Origin: Nitrospirota bacterium
GTDB lineage: Bacteria; Nitrospirota; Thermodesulfovibrionia; UBA6902; JACROP01
DNA: 36,327 bases
Reading direction: 5' to 3'
Assembly (NCBI GenBank): GCA_016214385.1
Contig: JACROP010000076.1
Location: 1-36,327, forward strand
The notes beneath the pieces were generated by a model that worked only from the letters and a program-made list of their open reading frames with translations, did not search any database and had not been told where the DNA came from. Position numbers and translations under genes: made by a program. Positions 24,657-32,641 of this stretch are shown here, one piece after another (the first letter of the stretch is position 1; every line of letters starts with the position of its first letter).

Positions 24657-25082
24657 ATGAAACGGCGCAGGGCAAGGGAATATGCACTACAAATGCTTTT
24701 TCAGCTTGACTTAGCACAAGGCCATTTAACCAGTGAGTTTATTAAAGACTTCTGGGCGGACAAGAAGGAAGACAATGATGTAAAGGATTTTGCCAGCAGC
24801 CTTGTTGAAGGCACATGGAAAAACTTAGATAAAATAGATGAGTTAATTAAGAAATCAGCAGAACACTGGTCTTTAAAGAGAATGGCTGCTGTTGATAGAA
24901 GCATCCTCAGGTTTGCCACTTACGAAATCCTTTACAGAAGTGACATCCCCTCCTCTGTTGCCATAAACGAGGCAATAGAAATAGCAAAAAAATATTCAAC
25001 TCTAGATTCAGCTCCTTTTATAAATGGAATATTAGACAGGATTTCAAAATATCAAGAAGCCGCTAAAGTAAAAAAGATGTGA
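24657..25082 (+). CDS. nusB: Transcription antitermination factor NusB
   Basis: 141 residues, all helical. Pairs with NusE (S10) on boxA RNA to prevent early termination in rRNA operons. MKRRRAREYALQMLFQLDLA at the start, the central VDRSILRFATYEILYRSDIP and VAINEAIEIAKKYS are the usual NusB signatures. The gene starts five bases after the heptad element and has no visible ribosome site of its own, so it may depend on the ribH transcript. Confidence 0.96.
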   Translation: MKRRRAREYALQMLFQLDLAQGHLTSEFIKDFWADKKEDNDVKDFASSLVEGTWKNLDKIDELIKKSAEHWSLKRMAAVDRSILRFATYEILYRSDIPSSVAINEAIEIAKKYSTLDSAPFINGILDRISKYQEAAKVKKM

Positions 25083-25088
25083 TAAGTC

Positions 25089-25715
25089 ATGCGCTACGCT
25101 ATAATCTCCGATGTCCATGGAAATCTGGAGGCCCTTAAATCAGTATTAAAAGCTATTGGCAGAGAGGGGGTTAACAGCATCTGGTTTTTAGGCGATGCTG
25201 TGGGCTATGGCCCTAATCCCAATGACGCAAAGGCTGCTGTAAAGTGGACGAAAAATATTATGACAAAAAAGAATGCCTCCATCCTTAAAGACTTACCGAT
25301 CACAAAAAGAATAAAAGACAAGGGAATCCTTCTCGTTCATGCAACCCCGAAAGAGCCTCAAAGATGGCACTATATGTTTACTCTGCAGGATGCCCGCTTG
25401 AATTTTCGATTTTTTCCAGAGAAATTGTGCTTTATAGGGCATACCCATCAACCTTCGATAGTGGAACATAGCCCGAGAGGCAAGCTAACTGCGTACATGG
25501 ACGGCGTGGAAATAAAAGATTACCACAGGTATATAGTAAATGCAGGGAGCGTAGGGCAGCCGAGAGATGGCAACCCGGATGCATGTTATGTAATTTACAG
25601 TAAAAATATCATAGAGATAAAAAGGGTTCCTTATGATATATTATTAACCCAGAAAAAGATGCATGAAGCAGGACTGCCGCTGCCATTAATCGAGAGACTT
25701 GCATGGGGGACATGA
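25089..25715 (+). CDS. Calcineurin-like metallophosphoesterase lacking the GNH motif
   Basis: 208 residues against about 240-250 in close relatives. Present are the first metal motif DVHGN (D8, H10), GDAVGYGPNPN (G35, D36), the VHATP histidine (H84) and GHTH (117-120). Absent is the GNHD/E motif, which should follow GYGPNPN by roughly 20-30 residues; instead the sequence runs straight from NPN into DAKAAVKWTKNIM, which in relatives follows the motif after an FNPYA-like segment. This looks like a clean in-frame deletion of about 40 codons that removes the asparagine and histidine ligands. The protein is probably inactive or changed in activity. The rest is well preserved. No second copy is in the window. 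Confidence 0.85.
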   Translation: MRYAIISDVHGNLEALKSVLKAIGREGVNSIWFLGDAVGYGPNPNDAKAAVKWTKNIMTKKNASILKDLPITKRIKDKGILLVHATPKEPQRWHYMFTLQDARLNFRFFPEKLCFIGHTHQPSIVEHSPRGKLTAYMDGVEIKDYHRYIVNAGSVGQPRDGNPDACYVIYSKNIIEIKRVPYDILLTQKKMHEAGLPLPLIERLAWGT

Positions 25716-25743
25716 TAAAAAAGGAGATCGGAGATTTTGTATA

Positions 25744-25854
25744 AACCACAGAGACACCGAGGCACAGAGAAGTAAGAAGTGCAGTCATAACTTCCCATTT
25801 CCTATTTCTCATTTCCCAATTTAAAACTCTGTGTCTCTGTGCCTCAGTGGTTAT
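25744..25854. repeat. Second copy of the 8-nt-unit palindrome, upstream of purB
   Basis: AACCACAGAGACACCGAGGC at the left and CTCTGTGCCTCAGTGGTT at the right are inverted copies, with the centre CATTTCCTATTTCTCATTTC. It is nearly identical to the inner element upstream of ribH. A GGAGAG ribosome site and the purB ATG follow about 30 bases later. Confidence 0.85.
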
Positions 25855-25888
25855 TACTTCTGGGGTAAAGGATTTATAAGGAGAGATT

Positions 25889-27184
25889 ATGATAGCACGT
25901 TACACGCGGCCTGAGATGGGCAGGATATGGGAGTCCGAGAATAAATTTAAAAAGTGGCTCGATGTCGAGATGGCTGTTTGCGAGGCATGGGCAGAGATAG
26001 GAAAGATACCAAAGGATGCAGTAAGAAAGATAAAGAAAAAGGCGAGGTTCGATGTTGAAAGGATCGATGAGATAGAGAAGACCGTAAAGCACGATGTCAT
26101 TGCCTTCCTCACCTCGGTGGCTGAGAATGCAGGCCCTGAGTCGAGGTTCATCCATAAGGGCCTCACATCATCGGATATTGTTGATACAGCCCAATCACTC
26201 CTTATGAGAGAGGCCTCGGACATAATAATCCAGGATATAAAGGAACTGATGGCTGTCCTGAAAAGGCAGGCATTCAGATATAAAGACACACCCTGCATGG
26301 GCAGAAGCCACGGTGTCCATGCAGAGCCAATGACCTTTGGATTGAAGTTCACCCTCTGGTATGAGGAGATGAGGAGGAATTTCGCGAGGATAGAGAGGGC
26401 AAGAGAGGCTGTAAGCATCGGGAAGTTCTCAGGCGCTGTAGGGACATTTTCGAATATCCCGCCTCTAATCGAAGAGAAGGTCTGTAAAAAACTTGGTCTC
26501 AGGCCTGAACCTGTTGCAACGCAGGTTGTGCAGAGGGACAGACACGCAGAGTATCTACTAACCCTCGCACTGATTGCAGCATCCATAGAAAAAATAGCTG
26601 TCGAGATAAGGCATCTCCAGAGAACCGAAGTCCTTGAGGCTGAAGAGCCATTCGAGGCAGGCCAGAAAGGCTCATCAGCAATGCCCCACAAGAGAAACCC
26701 GGTTGGCTGCGAGAACCTCTCAGGCCTTGCGAGGGTAGTGAGGGCAAATGCAATGGCAGCTCTTGAGAACATCGCCCTCTGGCATGAGAGGGACATATCA
26801 CACTCATCAGTAGAACGGATCATCATCCCTGACAGTTCCATACTCGTTGACTACATGCTTAACAGGCTCACGGGCATATTGGATGGCCTTCAGGTCTACC
26901 CAGAAAGGATGAAGGGAAACATGGCAGGGAGCTATGGCCTCTATAACTCACAGCGAGTCATGCTCGCCCTCACTGAGAAGGGGCTTTCGAGGGAAAAGGC
27001 ATATGCCATTGTCCAGAGAAATGCAATGAAGAGCTGGAAGGGGAAGAGGGATTTCAAAGGACTGTTACTAAAAGATAAGGAAGTAAAAAAATATCTGACA
27101 ACTAAGGAGATAGAGAATATATTCAACCTGAAGCATTATTTCAGGAATGTGGATTATATATTCAAGAGGGTATTTGGGAAGTGA
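25889..27184 (+). CDS. purB: Adenylosuccinate lyase
   Basis: 431 residues. Removes fumarate from SAICAR and from adenylosuccinate in purine synthesis. Signatures: HDVIAFLTSVAENAG, HKGLTSSDIVDTAQSLLM, GRSHGVHAEPMTFG with a catalytic His, and the fumarase/aspartase superfamily loop GSSAMPHKRNPVGCENLSGL carrying the catalytic serine, followed by HERDISHSSVERII. Length and order are normal. Its stop overlaps the GTG start of purL (GTGA), so the two are translationally coupled. Confidence 0.97.
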   Translation: MIARYTRPEMGRIWESENKFKKWLDVEMAVCEAWAEIGKIPKDAVRKIKKKARFDVERIDEIEKTVKHDVIAFLTSVAENAGPESRFIHKGLTSSDIVDTAQSLLMREASDIIIQDIKELMAVLKRQAFRYKDTPCMGRSHGVHAEPMTFGLKFTLWYEEMRRNFARIERAREAVSIGKFSGAVGTFSNIPPLIEEKVCKKLGLRPEPVATQVVQRDRHAEYLLTLALIAASIEKIAVEIRHLQRTEVLEAEEPFEAGQKGSSAMPHKRNPVGCENLSGLARVVRANAMAALENIALWHERDISHSSVERIIIPDSSILVDYMLNRLTGILDGLQVYPERMKGNMAGSYGLYNSQRVMLALTEKGLSREKAYAIVQRNAMKSWKGKRDFKGLLLKDKEVKKYLTTKEIENIFNLKHYFRNVDYIFKRVFGK

Positions 27185-30100
27185 TTTACAGATACAGAAG
27201 ACCTGCCCTTTCCGAGACAAAAAGGAGAAATCTCCTATCAATTGTGAGGGAAAGGGTCTCCCCTGAGATAGAGGATATCCAGACAGAATATTGTTTTTAT
27301 ATCGAGTCGGCAGAGGCCCTCACCCCTGAGGAGATAGATGCCCTGCGCTGGCTCCTGAGTGAGACATTCGAGCCAGAGAATTTTTCGGATAAGAGTTTTT
27401 TGACTCGTCACTCGTCACTCGTCACTGAGCCTGCCCTGAGCCTGTCGAAGGGTCACTGTCTTTTCGAAGTCGGCCCCAGGATGAATTTCACCACTGCCTG
27501 GTCAACCAATGCGGTCTCTGTATGCCATGCCTGCGGACTGAAGAAGATAACACGGATAGAGAGGTCGAGGAGATACAAATTAATTAAGGGGCAAGGGACA
27601 AGGGACGAGGGACAAGACTCCGAGCTTATCTCGTCACTCGTCACCCGTCACTCGTCACTTTTTTATGATCGCATGACAGAGTGCCCCTATCCTGAGAGGC
27701 TGAAGACCTTTGAGACAGGCATAAGGCCCGAACCTGTCTATACTGTACGGTTGATTGAGGATGGCAAGGCAGCGATCGAAAGGATAAACAAAGACCTCGG
27801 CCTCGGGCTTGATGGCTGGGACATAGATTACTACTACAACCTCTTTGCCAATGACCTTAAGAGAAACCCAACAAATGTAGAATGCTTTGACCTCGGCCAG
27901 TCAAACAGCGAGCACTCAAGGCACTGGTTCTTTAAGGGAAGACTCGTCATAGATGGTAAAGAGGTTCCTGCAACCCTCATGGAACTGATAAAAGAACCAT
28001 ATAAGAGAAATCCAAATAACAGCATAATCGCCTTTAAAGACAACTCAAGCGCAATAAGGGGATACATGATAAAGACCATCATTCCTGAGAGAGTTGATAA
28101 ACCATCTTTCTTTGTCGGGAAAGAACTCACGTACAACATCATATTCACTGCAGAGACCCATAACTTCCCGAGTGGTGTTGCACCTTTTCCCGGTGCAGAG
28201 ACAGGCACAGGAGGAAGGATAAGGGATATTCAGGCAGTTGGTAGGGGAGGTCTTGTTGTTGCAGGCACTGCTGCCTACTGTGTCGGAAACCTCCATATCC
28301 CTAACTACAGGCTTCCCTGGGAGGACAAATCCTTTGAATATCCGGGGAACTTAGCATCCCCCCTCCAGATAGAGATAGAGGCGAGCAATGGCGCATCAGA
28401 TTATGGGAATAAATTCGGAGAGCCTGTTATTCAGGGATTCACGAGGTCTTTTGGCATGAGGCTTCCAGATGGTGAGAGGAGGGAGTGGATAAAGCCGATA
28501 ATGTTCACAGGCGGTGTCGGCCAGATGAACGAAGGGCATGTAGAAAAAGGACAGCCTGAGAAGGGCATGCTCGTTGTCAAGGTCGGCGGCCCTGCCTACA
28601 GGATTGGCATAGGCGGCGGGGCTGCATCGAGCATGATAGCAGGAGAAAGCAGGGAAGAACTCGACTTCAATGCAGTTCAGCGCGGGGATGCAGAGATGGA
28701 GCAGAAGATGAACAGGGTAATCCGCGCCTGTATAGAGCTCGGAAAAGAAAACCCCATAATCAGCATCCATGATCAGGGTGCCGGAGGAAACTGCAATGTC
28801 CTGAAGGAGCTAATATATCCTGCAGGCGCAAAAATAGAAGTAAGAAAAATCCCCCTCGGGGACAACACCCTTTCTATCTTAGAGATATGGGGTGCTGAGT
28901 ATCAGGAAGCAAATGCCCTTCTGATCCAGCCTGAAAAGCTAAAAATCTTTGGGGATTTATGCAAAAGAGAAAATGTCCCATTTGCTATTGTTGGGCAGAT
29001 TACGGATGATGGCTATGTAGTCCTTTATGATGAAAATGACGGAAGCACTCCGGTCAACCTCGACCTCAAAAAGGTTCTTGGAGAGATGCCGCAGAAGACG
29101 TTTAACTTCAATAGAATCCCTCCGAAGCTTGAGCCTCTCAAACTGCCAGAGGATATAACTGTGAAGGATGCACTCGAGAGGGTTTTAAGGCTTGTCTCTG
29201 TCGGTTCAAAGAGGTTCCTCACAAACAAGGTAGACCGCTCTGTTACAGGCCTGATAGCGAGGCAGCAGTGTTCCGGCCCACTTCAACTTACTGTCTCTGA
29301 TGTTGCTGTCATTGCTCAGAGCCACTTCGGTGTGACCGGCGCTGCAATATCCATAGGAGAACAACCCATAAAAGGCCTCATAAATCCAGGGGCAATGGCG
29401 AGGATGGCTGTTACAGAGGCTATCACCAATATTGTCTGGGCAAAGGTAAGCAAACTCGAGGACATAAGATGCTCAGGCAACTGGATGTGGGCTGCAAAGT
29501 TTCCTGGCGAGGGCGCTGCAATATACGATGCTGCTCTTGCTATGAGGGATATTATGATGGAACTGGGCATAGCAGTAGATGGCGGGAAGGATAGCCTCTC
29601 TATGGCAGCAGTTGTTCAAAAAATGAGAGGGGAGAAAGAAATAGTAAAGGCACCAGGGTCATTGGTTATCTCTGCCTATGTCACATGCCCTGATATTACG
29701 AAGGTGATAACTCCTGATATAAAAAGCCCGGGACAGAGCAGATTGCTTTATATAGATTTAGGCAATGGCAGATATAGACTCGGAGGCTCTGCCCTTGCCC
29801 ATGTCTACAACCAGATCGGTGATGAATCTCCTGATATGGAAGACCCGGACTTGCTGAAACGCGCCTTTGCGGCAACACAGAGACTTATCGATGAAGGCAT
29901 CATCCTCTCAGGCCACGATATAAGCGATGGCGGTTTAATAGTGACCCTTCTTGAGATGGCTTTTTCAGGAAATTGTGGAATTGAAATAAGTCTGGAGTCG
30001 GGAGTGAGGAGTCGGGAGCCAAAGAACGGATTAATATCGCTATTATTCGCTGAAGAATCGGGTCTGGTTATCGAATATCTGCCGGAGAAGGAAAATGAAA

Positions 30101-31230
30101 TTATCTCAATATTTAAAAGTTTCGCTGTTCCCCATCAAATCATAGGCAAAAGCCTATCAGAAAAAAGAATAAAAATAAATCTCCTGACTCCTGACTCTCG
30201 ACTCCTGACTGTATTAGATGAAGATCTGAGACATCTACGGGCATTGTGGGAAGAGACGAGCTATCAGCTTGAAAGGCTGCAGACAGACCCTGAGTGTGCG
30301 GATGAGGAAAAAAAGAATATCTACGATAGAAAAGGCCCTCACTTCAACATAACCTTTACACCCGAACAGACACCTTTTGAGATTCTCAGCAGAGATTCAA
30401 AGCCAAAGGTTGCAATCATCCGTGAAGAGGGCAGTAATGGCGACAGGGAGATGACATCTGCCTTTTATATGGCAGGATTCGAGACATGGGATATAACCAT
30501 GACCGACATAATCAGGGGAGATATATCCCTCGATGATTTCAAGGGCATAGCCTTTGTGGGAGGTTTCAGTTATGCTGATGTCCTCGATTCATCAAAAGGC
30601 TGGGCAGGAGTAATAAGATTTAACAAGAGGATTTACGAACAGTTCGAGAGATTCTATCACAGGGATGACACATTCAGCCTCGGCGTATGCAATGGCTGCC
30701 AGCTCATGGCACTCCTCGGCTGGGTGCCCTGGAGGGGGATTGAGGACAGGTTTCAGCCGAGGTTTATTCAAAACAGGTCAGGCCGTTTCGAGTCGAGGTT
30801 CGTTACTGCAAAGATATTCGAAAGCCCATCTGTAATGCTTAATGGAATAGATGGTTCGACTCTCGGCATATGGGTAGCCCATGGAGAGGGAAGAGCACAT
30901 TTCCCTGACAATGAGGTTAAAGAGAAGGTTATCAAAATGGGGCTTGCTCCTGTGAGATATGTGGATGATGATGGAGAGATTACAGAATCCTATCCCTTCA
31001 ATCCAAATGGCTCTCCAGAGAGCATTGCAGCCCTCTGCTCACCAGACGGGAGGCATCTCGCCATCATGCCCCATCCGGAAAGAACATTCTTAAAATGGCA
31101 GTGGGCCTGGATGCCTGAGCAATGGAGCGATAAACTTGAAGCATCACCATGGCTCAGGATGTTCCAGAATGCGAGAAAGTGGTGCGATTCCTCTATTTCC
31201 TCCAGAAATGCGGGACAAAAAGCACTATAA
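27181..31230 (+). CDS. purL: Phosphoribosylformylglycinamidine synthase, large single-chain type, with repeat-derived inserts
   Basis: 1349 residues, GTG start. Converts FGAR, glutamine and ATP into FGAM. The synthetase core has AETHNFPSGVAPFPGAETGT, two AIRS-like halves with GGGAASSM and VDGGKDSLSMAAV, and SGHDISDGGLIVTLLEMAFS. The C-terminal glutaminase domain has GGFSYADVL, the nucleophile in GVCNGCQLMALLGWVP and HPERTF. Three regions carry in-frame repeat-derived inserts: residues about 70-91 (SFLTRHSSLVTEPALSLSKG), about 135-161 (IKGQGTRDEGQ and SSLVTRHSSL), and a pair near 939-945 and 1001-1010 (ESGVRSREP; LLTPDSRLLTV). The enzyme core around them is intact, so it is probably functional. 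The 3' end overlaps the convergent trkH by 38 bases. Confidence 0.95.
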   Translation: MIYRYRRPALSETKRRNLLSIVRERVSPEIEDIQTEYCFYIESAEALTPEEIDALRWLLSETFEPENFSDKSFLTRHSSLVTEPALSLSKGHCLFEVGPRMNFTTAWSTNAVSVCHACGLKKITRIERSRRYKLIKGQGTRDEGQDSELISSLVTRHSSLFYDRMTECPYPERLKTFETGIRPEPVYTVRLIEDGKAAIERINKDLGLGLDGWDIDYYYNLFANDLKRNPTNVECFDLGQSNSEHSRHWFFKGRLVIDGKEVPATLMELIKEPYKRNPNNSIIAFKDNSSAIRGYMIKTIIPERVDKPSFFVGKELTYNIIFTAETHNFPSGVAPFPGAETGTGGRIRDIQAVGRGGLVVAGTAAYCVGNLHIPNYRLPWEDKSFEYPGNLASPLQIEIEASNGASDYGNKFGEPVIQGFTRSFGMRLPDGERREWIKPIMFTGGVGQMNEGHVEKGQPEKGMLVVKVGGPAYRIGIGGGAASSMIAGESREELDFNAVQRGDAEMEQKMNRVIRACIELGKENPIISIHDQGAGGNCNVLKELIYPAGAKIEVRKIPLGDNTLSILEIWGAEYQEANALLIQPEKLKIFGDLCKRENVPFAIVGQITDDGYVVLYDENDGSTPVNLDLKKVLGEMPQKTFNFNRIPPKLEPLKLPEDITVKDALERVLRLVSVGSKRFLTNKVDRSVTGLIARQQCSGPLQLTVSDVAVIAQSHFGVTGAAISIGEQPIKGLINPGAMARMAVTEAITNIVWAKVSKLEDIRCSGNWMWAAKFPGEGAAIYDAALAMRDIMMELGIAVDGGKDSLSMAAVVQKMRGEKEIVKAPGSLVISAYVTCPDITKVITPDIKSPGQSRLLYIDLGNGRYRLGGSALAHVYNQIGDESPDMEDPDLLKRAFAATQRLIDEGIILSGHDISDGGLIVTLLEMAFSGNCGIEISLESGVRSREPKNGLISLLFAEESGLVIEYLPEKENEIISIFKSFAVPHQIIGKSLSEKRIKINLLTPDSRLLTVLDEDLRHLRALWEETSYQLERLQTDPECADEEKKNIYDRKGPHFNITFTPEQTPFEILSRDSKPKVAIIREEGSNGDREMTSAFYMAGFETWDITMTDIIRGDISLDDFKGIAFVGGFSYADVLDSSKGWAGVIRFNKRIYEQFERFYHRDDTFSLGVCNGCQLMALLGWVPWRGIEDRFQPRFIQNRSGRFESRFVTAKIFESPSVMLNGIDGSTLGIWVAHGEGRAHFPDNEVKEKVIKMGLAPVRYVDDDGEITESYPFNPNGSPESIAALCSPDGRHLAIMPHPERTFLKWQWAWMPEQWSDKLEASPWLRMFQNARKWCDSSISSRNAGQKAL
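27402..27452 (+). repeat. Heptad run plus GCCTGTCGAAGG-type repeat inside purL
   Basis: GACTCGTCACTCGTCACTCG plus TCACTG is three tandem ACTCGTC-type heptads. It is followed directly by CCTGCCCTGAGCCTGTCGAA and GGG, a short repeat widely scattered in bacterial genomes that translates as EPALSLSKG. Two different repeat families are therefore joined within one coding insert. Confidence 0.8.
27588..27658. repeat. Inverted heptad element inside purL
   Basis: Left arm: GGGGCAA, GGGACAA, GGGACGA, GGGACAA (27588-27615). Right arm (27629-27658): four TCGTCAC-type units, which read inverted as GTGACGA, GTGACGG, GTGACGA, GTGACGA. The insert lies between RRYKLI and YDRMTEC of the enzyme and keeps the frame. 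Confidence 0.85.
29994..30211. repeat. Pair of inverted heptad arms flanking about 160 bases of purL
   Basis: Left arm GGAGTCG, GGAGTGA, GGAGTCG, GGAG (29994-30018). Right arm 30181-30211 is built of CTCCTGA-type units (inverse GGAGTCA). Between the arms the purL reading frame continues with ordinary-looking sequence (LLFAEESGLVIEYLPEKENE). This is a third heptad sequence in the same gene, different from the ACTCGTC type. Confidence 0.8.
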
Positions 31231-32641
31231 CGGTATATATCTCAAGCCTGCCAATAAGCATACATAGGATAAGAATCCACTTGCCTAAGGTAGGGATGGT
31301 GGAATAATTCTCAGCAGGCCCGGCAGTGCCGAGAGCAGGGCCTACATTCGACATTGCAGAGATGGTCGTAGTAGCTGCGGTTATTATATCAATGCCTAAA
31401 GCAGTCATACTTACAGTTGCAATGACCCAGATAAACAAAAAAAGAAATAGAAAACCCCAGATCCCACCCAATATCTCTTTTGTTAGAGGTTTCCCATCAA
31501 GCTTTATGTATGTCACAGCATGGGGATGGATTAGTTGATAGAGTTCCCTGTATGCCTGTTTCAGCATCAGAAGGATACGGACCTGTTTCATTCCACCTGC
31601 AGTTGAGCCCACCATGCCGCCAAAGAACATCAAGGAGACGAGGAGCATCTGGGATAATACAGGCCACTTCTCAAAATCGGCGGTTACATATCCTGTTGCA
31701 GTCACTATAGAGGCAACCTGAAAAGAGGCATATCTCAAGGCATCAAAAAGGGATCTATAATTAGAGCCAATTATATTTAATGTAATTAAAACTATAGATG
31801 AGAAAACAATCAGACAGAAAAACCTGAATTCGCTGCTCCTCCAGTATCGCGAGAAATCACCCCTGAAGGCATAGAAATGGAGAGAGAAATTTACCCCTCC
31901 AATTAGCATAAGAATGGTTATAACAATATCTATATAGGCGCTCTGGTAATAGGCTATGCTCGCATTCTTTATAGAAAACCCTCCTGTTGCCACTGCCCCG
32001 AAGGAATGGCATAAGGCATCGTAAAGATCCATGCCACCTAAGAGTAAGAGTATTACTCCAAAGATTGTGATGGCTGTATATACATACCAGAGGGACTTGG
32101 CGGTATCTGCTATCCTGGGCCTTAACCTTTCAACCACTATCTCAGATACCTCTGCCTTAAAGAGTTGCATACCACCTGCGCCAAGCATGGGAAGGATTGC
32201 GAGAGATAAGACTATTATCCCCATCCCTGCCATCCAGTGGGTAAGACTTCTCCAGAGAAGTATTCCCTTTGGAAGGGCCTCTACATCAGTAAGTATAGAT
32301 GCCCCTGTGGTTGTAAAGCCTGACATAGCTTCAAAATAGGCATCTGTGAAAGAAGGGATACTGCCTGAGAGGATAAAAGGTAGAGAACCAAAAAAAGATA
32401 TAGCGAGCCAGCTTAAAGTCACGACAGCAAAACCATCCCTGTGCTTTATTTCCGTCCCCCTTTGCGCCCTTGTAAGAAAAGAAAGTATGATACCTGCAAA
32501 CAAGGCTATAAGAAAGGATTCGCCTAAGGCTGTAAAGTCTTCCCCTCCGTATATTATAGAGACTGCAACAGGCAGGAGCATAAAGGTTGAGGCGATTATA
32601 ATAACAATACCTACGAGGTTTAATACGAGGGGGATATTCAT
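31193..32641 (-). CDS. trkH: Trk/Ktr potassium transporter membrane subunit
   Basis: 482 residues, the K+-conducting membrane protein of the Trk system, with about ten transmembrane segments arranged as repeated M1-P-M2 units. The four filter loops are recognisable around FTTTGASIL, GAVATGGFSI, ATGYVTAD and MSNVGPALGT, each with a conserved glycine. SLTHWMAGMGIIVLSLAILP and STAGGMKQVRI are also typical. The start overlaps the end of trkA (ATGA), so the two are made together. The C terminus overlaps purL on the other strand by 38 bases, leaving no room for a terminator between them. Confidence 0.95.
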   Translation of the reverse strand: MNIPLVLNLVGIVIIIASTFMLLPVAVSIIYGGEDFTALGESFLIALFAGIILSFLTRAQRGTEIKHRDGFAVVTLSWLAISFFGSLPFILSGSIPSFTDAYFEAMSGFTTTGASILTDVEALPKGILLWRSLTHWMAGMGIIVLSLAILPMLGAGGMQLFKAEVSEIVVERLRPRIADTAKSLWYVYTAITIFGVILLLLGGMDLYDALCHSFGAVATGGFSIKNASIAYYQSAYIDIVITILMLIGGVNFSLHFYAFRGDFSRYWRSSEFRFFCLIVFSSIVLITLNIIGSNYRSLFDALRYASFQVASIVTATGYVTADFEKWPVLSQMLLVSLMFFGGMVGSTAGGMKQVRILLMLKQAYRELYQLIHPHAVTYIKLDGKPLTKEILGGIWGFLFLFLFIWVIATVSMTALGIDIITAATTTISAMSNVGPALGTAGPAENYSTIPTLGKWILILCMLIGRLEIYTVIVLFVPHFWRK

